From an uncultured delta proteobacterium (GTDB lineage: Bacteria; Myxococcota_A; Polyangia; Polyangiales; Polyangiaceae): 64,000 nt of DNA. The stretch spans positions 26,335 to 90,334 of the forward strand of contig CAITIQ010000587.1 of NCBI GenBank assembly GCA_903892415.1, read 5' to 3'. A model generated the notes under the pieces. It was not told where the DNA came from, searched no databases, and saw nothing but the letters and a program-made list of their open reading frames with translations. This document shows, one piece after another, positions 1 to 9,173 of the stretch (the stretch's first letter is position 1; each line of letters starts with the position of its first letter). A program made the position numbers and the translations under genes.

Positions 1-461
1 CCGAGCGGTGCGAAGAACGAGAAGATGTCGACGTCGTTCAGCGACGAAAGCTCAGCTGTGAAGCCGAGCGTGTTGTCTTGCAGCGGGTTGGCTGTGTTGA
101 GCGAACCGTTCGGTTCTGTCTCCGGTGGGTAGTTCGGATCGATGGGGCCTCCGCCCGCACCACCAGCACCACCGCTGCCGCCAACACCGCCGACGCCGCC
201 CATGCCACCGGTAGTTTCGCCACCGCTGCCACCCCCACCAGCGGTTTCTCCGCCGTTACCACCACCGCCGTCGGTGGTGCTGCCGGCTTCTCCACCCTTG
301 CCGGCTTCACCACCGTTACCAGCTTCACCACCTCCGCCACTCGTGGCGTCTGTGCCGCTGGGACAAGCCGTGAGGAGGAAAAACAACAAGGCCGGAAGGC
401 TCGCGCGCGCAGACGCGGGTCGTCGCAGCGGACTGGCAACTATCGGAAACAAGGAAGGCAT
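1..461 (-). CDS. Cell-surface lipoprotein with Gly-rich spacer and PPC-like domain (C-terminus beyond window)
   Basis: The frame opens at an ATG at 461 and is still open at base 1, so about 153 codons are visible and the C-terminus is missing. Residues 1-33 form a lipoprotein signal peptide ending in the lipobox LTAC (Cys33). About 60 residues of GGxGGE-type repeats follow, a flexible spacer. Next comes EPNGSLNTANPL and, further on, DVDIFSFF. This matches the start of the pre-peptidase C-terminal (PPC) beta-sandwich family (EPN...A, then DxDxF). Inferred role: a surface-exposed lipoprotein carrying a PPC domain; any catalytic domain would lie outside the window. The next gene, at 622-1548, has the same orientation, 160 bp upstream. 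Confidence 0.75.
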   Translation of the reverse strand, partial: MPSLFPIVASPLRRPASARASLPALLFFLLTACPSGTDATSGGGGEAGNGGEAGKGGEAGSTTDGGGGNGGETAGGGGSGGETTGGMGGVGGVGGSGGAGGAGGGPIDPNYPPETEPNGSLNTANPLQDNTLGFTAELSSLNDVDIFSFFAPL

Positions 462-621
462 GAGCAGACCTCCGTAGACGTGAGTTCAACCGAAGACGGC
501 ATCAGGGCTGCCCCCAAACCCGCGCACGACGGGCTTCTTCGGACGAGCCACCGGGCTCGAAGCATAGGTACTTCAATAACACGGAAGAGCCGTGCAGTGG
601 TCGAAAAGCCTTCGTTCCGGG

Positions 622-1548
622 CTAGCTATCGACCCGTGTCGGCAACTCCGGATCAAACCCATCCCGAAGCTCTTCCACCTCGGCGCTCATGTCGATCTCG
701 ACTGTTTCCTCTTGGTTCAAGGTGACGAGCGTGGCGGGCGCCGGCCGCTGAACCGGCGGCAAATTCAGCGGTCGACTCGGCGTCGGCGGCGGCGTCCCTA
801 GCAGATCCGCTGTCGGTCGGAAGCTTGGACCAGGCGTTTGGGGAACCGGTGGTGACTTCGAAGCCTGGAGCAGGTCCTCGTACGACGACCGATCGGCCGA
901 GACGGTGGCCTCCTCCGGGGGAGGTCGCGAGGTTGGTCGCTCGTCTTCGACCGAGGGGCGGGAAGAAGGGGGAGGCGTGACGCGCGGCTGGTTTGGTTGG
1001 CGGCTGCTTGGTTGCGAACGGTCGCGGAGTGCCGGAGTTGGCGGCATGTCGACGATCGCGCGCGCGGACTCGCGTACACCTTCGGGCACTCGAAAAGGCG
1101 TTGGAGATCCGTCCGCCAAACGCGAAAAGCTCGAAGAGGAGCTGGACGCCCGCAGTACCGGAATTGGCGGGCTGGGAGGAATGACGCTCGGCTTGCGTCG
1201 CATCACCGGTACGGGCGATACATTGCCTCCGATGGCGTTGCGCGAAAGCGTGCGTGACGTTACGACCACGTGCCGTGATTTTCGCTCGACGAAGATCGCT
1301 CGGCCAAAGGGGCGCCAACGTGGCTCGATCATCGGTTGGCCTAGCTCTTCGACAAGCCAGCCCACCAATTCCGCGCCCATCAAGCTGGTGTCGCTGGCCT
1401 CCTGAACCACGCCCTCAACGACGCGGTATTGGCTGTTGCGCGTCGCGTACACGCAATCACCGCCCGAATCAGCGCGCAGGCGATCCTCAAGGTACGCGTC
1501 TACCGCGTCGCGTACCAATCGGTCAGCATCGAGCGTGAGGTAGCTCAT
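622..1548 (-). CDS. Hypothetical protein with Pro/Ser-rich C-terminal half
   Basis: A 308-residue protein starting MSYLTLDAD. Residues 1-110 look globular (acidic helix DAVDAYLEDRL, then YRVVEGVVQEASD and a WLVEELGQP segment). Residues ~115-290 are low complexity: Pro, Ser and Arg rich with runs such as SSSSSSF and PPPSSRPS, probably a disordered tail. There is no signal peptide, so it is probably cytoplasmic. I do not recognise the N-terminal domain. Neighbouring genes on both sides are lipoproteins on the same strand, with a 73-bp gap to the gene upstream. The composition matches the codon bias of its neighbours, which supports a real gene, but no function can be assigned. Confidence 0.7.
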   Translation of the reverse strand: MSYLTLDADRLVRDAVDAYLEDRLRADSGGDCVYATRNSQYRVVEGVVQEASDTSLMGAELVGWLVEELGQPMIEPRWRPFGRAIFVERKSRHVVVTSRTLSRNAIGGNVSPVPVMRRKPSVIPPSPPIPVLRASSSSSSFSRLADGSPTPFRVPEGVRESARAIVDMPPTPALRDRSQPSSRQPNQPRVTPPPSSRPSVEDERPTSRPPPEEATVSADRSSYEDLLQASKSPPVPQTPGPSFRPTADLLGTPPPTPSRPLNLPPVQRPAPATLVTLNQEETVEIDMSAEVEELRDGFDPELPTRVDS

Positions 1549-1621
1549 TCAGCGACCTCAATGACATCACGTCCGCCCTTGGGTTGCACCCCCGTCGTTT
1601 GGTTACCTCTTGCGGGAGACA

Positions 1622-2851
1622 CTACGGGCGCCCGAGCACGAAGAAAGTTGTTACGGGTGTTTCCCCGGTGGAGGTGGCACCTACCCAGATCCGACCGGCG
1701 TCGTCGCTGAACAAGGTCAAATTGGTGTCGGGTTCGCTGAGGGACAAAAGCGTAGACGTCGTACCGGCCTGCAACGAGCCGCCGGCAGTGGTGTATTCCA
1801 CCGCGACGACATCCTGGTGAATGTTGCTGGCGTCACTCGGCTGCAGGACCAAGAGTCCGGGCTTGCTCGCTGAGGGTGGCAACGCTGCAAACGCGTCTCC
1901 ATAGCCAGCAAACGTCGCGAGTTCCACCGCGTCGAGTGGGAGCGTTCCACCAACGCTCTGAGCTCGATACCCGTGAATGGTCTGCGTGTTGAGGACGAAG
2001 TCCGTCATGATCGCGAATAGGTTTCCGTCCAGGTCCGCCGTGACTGGGCCAGCCGCTAGCCCAAACTCAGCCTCTGCGACGCCCGCGCTCGTTAGGGTTG
2101 CTGCACATTCGTCGCTCGCTGCCGCGTACAGCGCGAGCTCCCCGTTGGTGGGACCTTCGATCGCCGACAAGCCAGTGTAAAAGAGCCGACCATCGACTGC
2201 GGCCATGCCGAAGACGCCGGTTGCCGTCGCCGTTTCCACAGCGTTCGGGCCCAGCGTCAACAGCTCGCCGACGTTGAAGAAGTCGCTTCCCGAGGTCCAA
2301 GCGATGGCTGTGACCGGAACCGAGGCGCAGGCTCGACCTGCCGCTGAGTCAAAGTCCACTGCGTAGCCTGCGATAAAGGCGTCGGACGGTAGGCCGGTGA
2401 GCGCGGTGGTCGTCACCGTTGGTTCGAGCTTTCCTGCCGCGCCGGGAGCCCAGCGCGTCAGCTTCACCTGTTGTGGAGTTGACTCGGCGATGAGCGGGCC
2501 ACCATGACGACCGAACGACGGAATCTCCACGCCGGGTTGCAGCTCCAGCCCATCAGCATCCCAACGCTCGAGGATGCAGAGTTCCTCCGAGTTGAGCGCA
2601 AAGAATTGTGCCGCCGTCGATGGGTTCATGCAGCCCCCGCTCCCACCGTTTCCACCGTTCCCACCGCCCGAACCACCGGCGCCACCGGAGCCACCCGCGT
2701 TGCCCGAACCACCCGCGCCCCCAACCGGGCCGGCTCCACCAGGGATGGCGCCGCCGCTTCCGGTCGTGTCGGCCTCACCAGTGTCCGAACACGCGGATAG
2801 TGACACCCAAAGAAAAACGACGGCTGAAACGGGAGACCTAAGCCGAGTCAT
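1622..2851 (-). CDS. Lipoprotein with Gly-rich spacer and likely beta-propeller domain
   Basis: A 409-residue protein. The signal peptide ends at Cys21 (lipobox SLSAC), followed by about 50 residues of GGSGGAGG-type spacer and then a globular part. That part has recurring patterns of short beta strands (VDGRLFYTGLSAIEG, TADLDGNLFAIMTD, DDAGRIWVGATSTG), typical of a propeller fold, but I see no diagnostic family motif. It is probably anchored in the outer membrane and surface exposed. The same architecture (lipobox, Gly-rich linker, sensor-like domain) recurs at 1-461, 30696, 34148 and 49669 in this window. Function unknown. Confidence 0.82.
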   Translation of the reverse strand: MTRLRSPVSAVVFLWVSLSACSDTGEADTTGSGGAIPGGAGPVGGAGGSGNAGGSGGAGGSGGGNGGNGGSGGCMNPSTAAQFFALNSEELCILERWDADGLELQPGVEIPSFGRHGGPLIAESTPQQVKLTRWAPGAAGKLEPTVTTTALTGLPSDAFIAGYAVDFDSAAGRACASVPVTAIAWTSGSDFFNVGELLTLGPNAVETATATGVFGMAAVDGRLFYTGLSAIEGPTNGELALYAAASDECAATLTSAGVAEAEFGLAAGPVTADLDGNLFAIMTDFVLNTQTIHGYRAQSVGGTLPLDAVELATFAGYGDAFAALPPSASKPGLLVLQPSDASNIHQDVVAVEYTTAGGSLQAGTTSTLLSLSEPDTNLTLFSDDAGRIWVGATSTGETPVTTFFVLGRP

Positions 2852-3064
2852 ACGACAAGACTTCAGGCATTCCCCTCGGGAGTCAATGAGCCCGAAATGG
2901 CACGACCGCTACCCCTGCTTGGAGCGATGAGAGGAAAAAGGAAGCTGCACGAAGCGAGGAAAACGACTGTTGTTGAAAGAGGCGCCACTTGCTTGTTGCG
3001 CTTCTCCATCTGATGATCGATTCTCCCGCAGCCACCTCTTCGTGGCCCCTACCTCCTCCCCTCC

Positions 3065-4744
3065 GTGAACAAACCGGCACCCATTGGACCTGGGACCGTC
3101 GTAGCTGATCGCTACGACATAAGGCAAAGCCTGGGCAAAGGCGGCATGGGTGAGGTCTTCCTCGCTTTCGATCGTTCGACCCAGCAGCCAACTGCTCTGA
3201 AGGTCGTTCGCGAGGAGTCGCGGATGCCCGGTGACGACGAGGCGCTTCGGCAAGAGCTGCTGCTTGCTCGCCAAGTGAGCCACCCGAACGTGTGTCGCGT
3301 CCATGACCTCTGCCCCAGTCCGTGGGGCCCCATCCTCGTGATGGAGCACATCCCGGGTCAAACGCTGCACACGCACATCCGTCGCAAAAAAGCGCAAGGT
3401 GGCTACAGCTCGGACGAGTTTCGGCAGATCGCCTCGCAGGTTTCGGCTGGTCTCGCCGCTATTCACGAACAAGGGCTCGTCCACGGGGATTTGAAGCCTG
3501 GCAACGTCATGATCTCCGAGGGCCGGGCGATCATTCTGGACTTTGGTTTTGCGCAGGAGCGCGCGAGGCTTTCGGCGCGTCGTCCGGGAGCGCCGCCGGA
3601 TGGTGGAACGCCCAACTACATGTCTCCCGAACGGCTGCGCAACGGCGGTGCTAGCGAAGATGATGACGTCTACGCGATGGCCCTCACGCTCTGGGAAATG
3701 TGGACCTGCAAGGTTCCGGATCCCGGCGCGCGGCCTCGCGGTAAGACGATGAAAGCTCAGATCATGTTCGATGTGCCGAGCGGCCTGTCGATCGATGAGG
3801 TGCGGCAGATCTTCCGCGGCATGAGTGAGGACCCGCAGCTGCGTCCGCAGGCGCGGCACATGCGCTTCTTCAACCCCACCCAGCTCACCACAAGCACGGC
3901 TCAGCTGCCTCGGCCTCGCTTGGATCCCGGGCCCCCGCCAGGGCGTTCGCAGACACAGACGTTCTCTCCTGAAGCCCAGTCGATGTTGGTCACGTACGCT
4001 TCCAACGCTCCAGAGGTCGTCGGTCAGCTTCTCGCCCTCACCAAACCCCAAATCTCAGTCGGTCGTCGTGGGGACCAGGACATCGTCGTCACCGAGGCTA
4101 CAGTCAGCGGTGGACACGCAACGCTACGTTGGCAGTCCGGGTCGTGGATCCTCGATGACCTCGGTAGCACCAACGGCAGCTACGCGGACCATAGCTATGA
4201 CCGCAAGCAGCAGGTCACCTTCATGCACGGCGGTGAAGGTCAGGTCGGGGAGTTGCGGCTCAAGCTCGTAAGCTTCGTGAGTGATGGCCCTCATCACCGG
4301 CGAGCACGTCAGTTCCTAGCGAAGCGGGACGGCCTTACAGGGCTGCTCATTCGCGAGCACATGCTGAAGTCAATCGATGAGGAGGCTGCTTTCGCTGAGT
4401 GGGCCGACATGCCCTTTCATCTCGCGCGCTATGAGCTTCGTGGACCCAATCGTCACGTAAGTGATCGCCCGACCATCCTAGAGATGTTGGCGCTGCGTAA
4501 GGCTGCGCAGCGAGTAGTGGAGCTCTCGGAGACGCTTCTCCTCAGTCTTACCCCCGTTGTCGCTGGTCGGACAGGGCCGCTGAAGTTCGTGGTTTCGATG
4601 GTCGGACCTTCGCTTGATGAGGCGAGACACATCGTCGAGCAGGTCGTCTCTCAGGTGCAAGGCATCATTCCCGACACGCTGGAACTCGCAGCTGCGTTGG
4701 TGAAGGGTGAGCCTGGTCGTCCCGGCCGAACGCTGCTCGACTAA
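3065..4744 (+). CDS. Ser/Thr protein kinase with FHA domain and degenerate GGDEF-like tail
   Basis: A 559-residue cytoplasmic signalling protein with a GTG start. Residues ~16-280 are a Hanks-type kinase: G-loop GKGGMGEV (24-31), ATP-binding Lys46, catalytic loop HGDLKPGN (140-147) and DFG (159-161). The residue before the catalytic Asp is Gly rather than Arg, so this is a non-RD kinase. Residues ~325-395 are an FHA phosphothreonine-binding domain (VGRRGDQDI, VSGGHATL, LGSTNGSYA). Residues ~415-559 begin with RDGLTGLL, like the first motif of GGDEF domains, but there is no GGDEF active-site motif, so this part looks like a degenerate cyclase fold. No transmembrane segment is visible. It lies upstream of an envelope gene cluster on the same strand. 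Confidence 0.93.
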   Translation: MNKPAPIGPGTVVADRYDIRQSLGKGGMGEVFLAFDRSTQQPTALKVVREESRMPGDDEALRQELLLARQVSHPNVCRVHDLCPSPWGPILVMEHIPGQTLHTHIRRKKAQGGYSSDEFRQIASQVSAGLAAIHEQGLVHGDLKPGNVMISEGRAIILDFGFAQERARLSARRPGAPPDGGTPNYMSPERLRNGGASEDDDVYAMALTLWEMWTCKVPDPGARPRGKTMKAQIMFDVPSGLSIDEVRQIFRGMSEDPQLRPQARHMRFFNPTQLTTSTAQLPRPRLDPGPPPGRSQTQTFSPEAQSMLVTYASNAPEVVGQLLALTKPQISVGRRGDQDIVVTEATVSGGHATLRWQSGSWILDDLGSTNGSYADHSYDRKQQVTFMHGGEGQVGELRLKLVSFVSDGPHHRRARQFLAKRDGLTGLLIREHMLKSIDEEAAFAEWADMPFHLARYELRGPNRHVSDRPTILEMLALRKAAQRVVELSETLLLSLTPVVAGRTGPLKFVVSMVGPSLDEARHIVEQVVSQVQGIIPDTLELAAALVKGEPGRPGRTLLD

Positions 4745-4770
4745 CTTCTTGTCGGAACTTGGCTTGCCTC

Positions 4771-4793
4771 GTTGGTGAGGGGTTTTCACCAAC
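4771..4793. terminator. Hairpin between kinase and next gene
   Basis: An 8-bp perfect stem (GTTGGTGA at 4771-4778, TCACCAAC at 4786-4793) with a 7-base loop lies 27 bp after the kinase stop. No T-run follows, so it could be a weak terminator or an RNA processing/stability element rather than a full intrinsic terminator. Confidence 0.35.
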
Positions 4794-4916
4794 CCAAATG
4801 CGTTCTATGGCTCCGCCCGCGCACGCGCCATCCCGATGAGACCGCCGCTCCGTTCCACCCCGCCAACGTCACCCTCGCCCTATCGATATTTGGGGCGTGG
4901 GGGCGGAGAACGTCCA

Positions 4917-5618
4917 GTGCGAGTCCAGGTCATCTTGGCGTTAGTGGCAGCGCTCGTCTTGGTTGCTGTGCCACTTTACCTTTGGCGCCGACCTCAGCCC
5001 GCTTCGTTGCCCTCTGCTGATGCTGCGCCGGCGGGGGCGTCTCCCATCATGCCTCCACCAGTGATGTCTGGGAGGGATCCAGCGGATCCGTCACCGACGC
5101 AGCTGGTCCCGTCGAACTCCAGCCCGAAGGTGGAAGTTGCACCGATCAAGACCCTAAAGTGTCAGAACCCAGGGTCGGGAAAAACTCCACCGGAACGTTG
5201 CGACGGTGTGCGCTTCTTCGAGGATTCGCTCGCGAGAGCGATTCGGGACAGCGCTTCATGCGCGCCTGTTAGCAAGTCCGGTTACGTCGTGAGCTTCGTC
5301 TTGGAAGCGCATTTCGGAAAGAAGCAAACAAACTTGTTCTTCGGCAAATCCACGACCCTGTCGAAGAGTCGCCGTCGCGAGCTACTTCGCTGCGTGGAGA
5401 AGGCCTTGGCCACACCAGAGTGGGACCGCATCCCGCACCAGCACCAGCGCTATTCGCTCAACGCTGTGGCAACGTACCCAGCCTCGGTGGATTCGTCTGG
5501 CGACGAGAATCGAGTCGAGCCACTCGCGCCGCAAAAGCCATCCAAGCCTGGTGACAAGACCAAGACCAAGACCAAGTCCGCACCCAAACAAGCACCCAAG
5601 GGTGAAAAGAAAAAGTAG
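4917..5618 (+). CDS. Membrane-anchored protein with Lys-rich C-terminus
   Basis: Chosen start is the GTG at 4917, preceded at a normal distance by GGAG, giving 233 residues; an ATG at 4836 would add 27 residues. The protein opens with one hydrophobic segment (VQVILALVAALVLVAVPLYL) and a Pro/Ala-rich linker. A periplasmic-type domain follows, with KCQNPG, RCDGVRFFEDSLARAIR and RRELLRCVEKAL; paired Cys residues may form disulfides. The last ~30 residues are Lys-rich (KTKTKTK, KGEKKK). This resembles AgmX/energy-transducer-style C-terminal domains only loosely, so no family is assigned. The gene overlaps the next one by 17 bp, suggesting translational coupling with the outer-membrane barrel gene. 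Confidence 0.75.
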   Translation: MRVQVILALVAALVLVAVPLYLWRRPQPASLPSADAAPAGASPIMPPPVMSGRDPADPSPTQLVPSNSSPKVEVAPIKTLKCQNPGSGKTPPERCDGVRFFEDSLARAIRDSASCAPVSKSGYVVSFVLEAHFGKKQTNLFFGKSTTLSKSRRRELLRCVEKALATPEWDRIPHQHQRYSLNAVATYPASVDSSGDENRVEPLAPQKPSKPGDKTKTKTKSAPKQAPKGEKKK

Positions 5619-7467
5619 TCTTGGGCCGGTGAGCGTCGGCAAAGCTTCATTCGACGCGCTTCTCAAGCTTGCTGCCGCAACGAGCGTGTTCTTTGTCGGT
5701 TCGGTCGCTTCCGCCGCCGAAACCGAGCTCTCACCGTATGAGTCCGAGACGGTGGAGGCAGCGCTCGCGGACACAGCTGCGAAGGTGGACCCAGCGCCCG
5801 AGGGTAAGACGATCGAGGCCATCGTGTTGCGCCCGCTCGACGTGCTCGAGGAGCGCGACCCACTGCCGCAATTCGCGATCGACTTTCTGAACTTTTTCCA
5901 CGCGACGACCCGACCGAGCCTGATCTCGCAGCTGCTGCTGGTCAAAAGTGGACAGCCCTATCGAGCGGAGTTCGTGGAGGAGTCGGCCCGCAGGTTGAGA
6001 GGAATTCGACAGCTCTCCTTGGTCTTGATGGTGCCGCTGGTCGGTTCTGCGCCGGACCGCGTCAAGCTGTTGGTGATCACCAAGGACATCTGGAGTCTGC
6101 GGCTCAACTCGGACTTCCGCGTCTCTAGCGGTGGCCTCGAATACCTGTTGCTCCAGCCCGCGGAGGAGAACCTTGGCGGACTGCATCACTCGGCCTCGTT
6201 GCGCTTCGAACTCGATCCTGCGACGTACAAGTTCGGGTTTGGCTACAAGATTCCTCGGGTGGGTGGCAGCGAGATCATCGGGCAGCTCTCCAGCAACTTC
6301 ATCGTGAACCGCGACAGCGGCGAGTTCGAGGGATTGATCGGTGGACTCTATTACGGCCAGCCGCTGTACTCGACGCGCGCCGGCTGGTCGTGGGTTGGTT
6401 CGATGACCGTGCGAAGTGAGACCACCCGATTCTTTCAGGGGCTGGAGCCCTTGACCTTCGATGCGCAAGCCACCGTCGAGGACGACCGCATTCCGATTCA
6501 ATACAAAACGGAGGCCCTCGCTGGTCGAGTCGCGTTCGTTCGCTCCTTCAGCCAGTCCACTCCGGGCGTTGCGCTGCGTGATGATTGGTCTGCAGTGAAT
6601 CACGATGTTCTTTTTGGTCTCGAGGCCACACGGAACTCATTCCGCGCAGACCATCTCTCAGGCGTTTCGCGTGAGGTACAGCGCGAGTTCATTGCCTCCG
6701 AGGTTCCCTCGTCGGAGCAGCGCCTCTACCCTTACCTGGGCTACGCAACGTACTCACGGCGCTTTCTCAACGACCTGAATCTCGACACCCTCGGACTCCA
6801 AGAGAACTTTCGCTTGGGTCACGATGCATACGTAAAAAGTTACCCGGTGCTCGACGTCTTTGGCAGTGACCGTTCGTTCTTTGGTACGACGGCTGGTCTC
6901 TCCTTCACCGCGGTCGCGGGAGCTCTCATTCGCGTGTATGGACAAGCCACCGTGGAGGCTTCCTTGGACGAGGTGTCTGACGCCAACGCCGCCTACGGTG
7001 TTCGACTGGTCACGCCGCCAAGCCCCGTGGGCCGCTTGCACTTGGATGCGGTGGACTTTCGACGCTTCGAGAACGGTCTGAATCGACGATCCTCGGTGGG
7101 CGGGGATGGTCGATTGCGCGGCTATCCGTCGGGCGCGTATCGCGGGGAGAATCTGACGGCCTACAACCTCGAGTTTCGTTCGGTGCCCGCCCAACTCTGG
7201 ACGGTCCAGCTCGGTGCGGCGGCGTTCTTCGACACCGCTGCTGTGTGGAACAACGGGGATAGCCCGGACTTTCGACAGGACATCGGCGCGGGGTTGCGCA
7301 TCGTGTTTCCTCAGCTCGAGCGCACCGGTATGCGTATTGATTGGGCGGTTCCGTTGCAGCTCGACCCTGACGTCGGCGTTACCTCGGCGTTCCCCGGGCG
7401 ATTTGTGTGGACCTTCGGGCAGGCCTTTTCCTTCCCCGATATCAGCTTTCCAAACGTCGCACTCTGA
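5602..7467 (+). CDS. Omp85/BamA-family outer-membrane beta-barrel protein
   Basis: About 621 residues from the GTG at 5602; a GTG at 5629 is an alternative that avoids overlap with the upstream gene. A signal peptide (hydrophobic LLKLAAATSVFFVGSVASA) is followed by a POTRA-like region (residues ~60-170: ISQLLLVKSGQPYRAEFV, then ARRLRGIRQLSLVL). The rest is a barrel domain rich in alternating aromatic/hydrophobic strands. LRGY near residues 505-508, inside GDGRLRGYPSG, is the conserved (V/L)RG(F/Y) loop motif of Omp85 proteins. A single POTRA-like region suggests a TamA/BamA-like relative, not BamA itself. Likely role: outer-membrane assembly or transport of an unknown substrate. Confidence 0.85.
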   Translation: MKRKSSLGPVSVGKASFDALLKLAAATSVFFVGSVASAAETELSPYESETVEAALADTAAKVDPAPEGKTIEAIVLRPLDVLEERDPLPQFAIDFLNFFHATTRPSLISQLLLVKSGQPYRAEFVEESARRLRGIRQLSLVLMVPLVGSAPDRVKLLVITKDIWSLRLNSDFRVSSGGLEYLLLQPAEENLGGLHHSASLRFELDPATYKFGFGYKIPRVGGSEIIGQLSSNFIVNRDSGEFEGLIGGLYYGQPLYSTRAGWSWVGSMTVRSETTRFFQGLEPLTFDAQATVEDDRIPIQYKTEALAGRVAFVRSFSQSTPGVALRDDWSAVNHDVLFGLEATRNSFRADHLSGVSREVQREFIASEVPSSEQRLYPYLGYATYSRRFLNDLNLDTLGLQENFRLGHDAYVKSYPVLDVFGSDRSFFGTTAGLSFTAVAGALIRVYGQATVEASLDEVSDANAAYGVRLVTPPSPVGRLHLDAVDFRRFENGLNRRSSVGGDGRLRGYPSGAYRGENLTAYNLEFRSVPAQLWTVQLGAAAFFDTAAVWNNGDSPDFRQDIGAGLRIVFPQLERTGMRIDWAVPLQLDPDVGVTSAFPGRFVWTFGQAFSFPDISFPNVAL

Positions 7468-7520
7468 GCCACCGAGCGCCCGCTGTTTGCTGTACTTTGC
7501 CGCAACAGCGAGGGGACGAA

Positions 7521-9173
7521 ATGACAAGGAAGATCGGGATCGTGGGGGGCGGCGCGTCAGGGTGTTCACTAGCCTGGGCGCTGCGCAAAGAAGAGACGCG
7601 TGGCCTTTGTGAGGTAACGCTTTTTCATGATGAGGATGAAGTCGGTGGTCATTCCAAGACCATCAACGTCTGGTTCGATGCAGCCGGTAAAGGGTACGCA
7701 ACTGAGGTAACTCCGGCGCCCGACGACGCGACCATCTACCCGGTCGATATCGGCGTGCAGTTCGTCTGCCCGACGCTCTATCCGAACCTGTACAAGCAGC
7801 TGAAGCTGCCCGAGTTCGACGGCGTCGTGGACCTGACCAACCACCCCGAGTTGAAGCTCTCCGGCTCGTTCGGACCTACGCTCAACTGGGGCAATTTCCC
7901 GGCGTACCAATCGGGGCCTCGCTTCGACGATTGCTACGACAGCGACACCGTCCAATTGGCGAAGAACTTCCAACACGACCTAGCCTGGGGGCCCTTCACG
8001 CCTCTCGACGGCATCGCCTTCTCGACCTCGATGGAGCAGTACCTCAACGTGAAGGACGTCGCCTGGTCGACCAACTTCTTTCGCTACCTGCTGATCCCGT
8101 ATCTCGCGATCATCAACGGCTACGGCACGACCGACCTGCTATCGACCAACGTCGAAGATCTTTTCCCGATCTTCGTGAAGATCCCCGAGCTACAGAAACT
8201 TGGTCCGTACGGTTCGTTCACGAGCCCCGGAACCGGTTGGGATCGTTTCACCAGGGGGGCGACCGAATGGGTCGCGACCATGGCTGCCTATGCAACGACC
8301 AACGGCGCCACCATTCACTGCGGCAAGACCGTACTGAAGGTGTTCACGCGGCCCGACGAGAAGGTTGTCGTGGAGTACGCCGCCACCAGCGACGTCAAAG
8401 CGAACGAACTCGACCCGAGCCATCCTGTGCCGCGTAGCCAAGAAGTATTCGACGAGGTGGTGCTCACCACCGATATGACAACCAATCGCTACCTCTTGGA
8501 CAACGCTGACAACCCGCTCTACAGCGTGCAGAAGGAGTACATCAGCGCCGACAAGTTCGCGCTGATCCCGGGCGTCTGTTACATCCACCAAGACGACGAG
8601 TGCCTGTCGCCCCACCTTCGCGACAAGCTCGAAGATGGTCAATACGTCGGCTCGTATTCGGAGACGCCAGCCCCTGAGGGCAACGCCTACAACCTTCCGT
8701 ACAACCTCGCGACGACGTTCCAGACGTACTTGATGAAGAACATTCTTGGCACGCCGGTGGATTGCCACGTGTCGATGTACGCAGAGAGCGCGGGGAGCAA
8801 ACTGCCTGACCCGGCCAAGGTGATCTACACCAAGACTTGGCGTCACGGTCGCTGGGTGGCCTCCTTCTTCGACAAGGCCAAGAAGGAGCTGCATCGCGTG
8901 CAGGGTTTGGGGCACGTTTGGTTTGCCGGGAACAACACTACGGTGGACTCGGAGGAGGGAGCATTGGTCTCGGCCATGGCGATCGCCGACGAAATGTTCG
9001 ACGAGTTCAAGTACCCGTTCGACCTCGTCAGCGAGGCCTACTTCTTCTACCGCTACTTCCAAAACATGATGTTCCCAGTGCAGACCTTCTCGTGGCACCT
9101 TGGGCGCACCGCAGCCGACGTGGGCGAGCACGTGAAGGCCATCTTGGGCAAGACGGCGCCATCGGCTGAGTAG
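7521..9173 (+). CDS. FAD/NAD-binding amine-oxidase-like flavoprotein (COG2907 type)
   Basis: A 550-residue protein. The ATG at 7521 has a good ribosome site (GAGGGGAC). An N-terminal Rossmann motif IVGGGASG (residues 7-14) and a downstream DEDEVGGHSKTINV stretch fit the FAD-binding start of the flavin amine-oxidase/desaturase superfamily. The late HVWFAGNNTTVDSEEGALVSA resembles the C-terminal FAD-contacting motif of these enzymes. The overall pattern fits COG2907 predicted NAD/FAD-binding proteins, which often sit near fatty-acid modification genes; no such partner is visible here. Substrate unknown. Its TAG stop (9171-9173) directly abuts the stop of the convergent gene at 9174. Confidence 0.85.
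   Translation: MTRKIGIVGGGASGCSLAWALRKEETRGLCEVTLFHDEDEVGGHSKTINVWFDAAGKGYATEVTPAPDDATIYPVDIGVQFVCPTLYPNLYKQLKLPEFDGVVDLTNHPELKLSGSFGPTLNWGNFPAYQSGPRFDDCYDSDTVQLAKNFQHDLAWGPFTPLDGIAFSTSMEQYLNVKDVAWSTNFFRYLLIPYLAIINGYGTTDLLSTNVEDLFPIFVKIPELQKLGPYGSFTSPGTGWDRFTRGATEWVATMAAYATTNGATIHCGKTVLKVFTRPDEKVVVEYAATSDVKANELDPSHPVPRSQEVFDEVVLTTDMTTNRYLLDNADNPLYSVQKEYISADKFALIPGVCYIHQDDECLSPHLRDKLEDGQYVGSYSETPAPEGNAYNLPYNLATTFQTYLMKNILGTPVDCHVSMYAESAGSKLPDPAKVIYTKTWRHGRWVASFFDKAKKELHRVQGLGHVWFAGNNTTVDSEEGALVSAMAIADEMFDEFKYPFDLVSEAYFFYRYFQNMMFPVQTFSWHLGRTAADVGEHVKAILGKTAPSAE

Noticed and set aside
142..477. Plus-strand Pro-rich protein at the window start
   Set aside because: It is the antisense of the Gly-rich spacer of the minus-strand lipoprotein, which has a lipobox and PPC motif.
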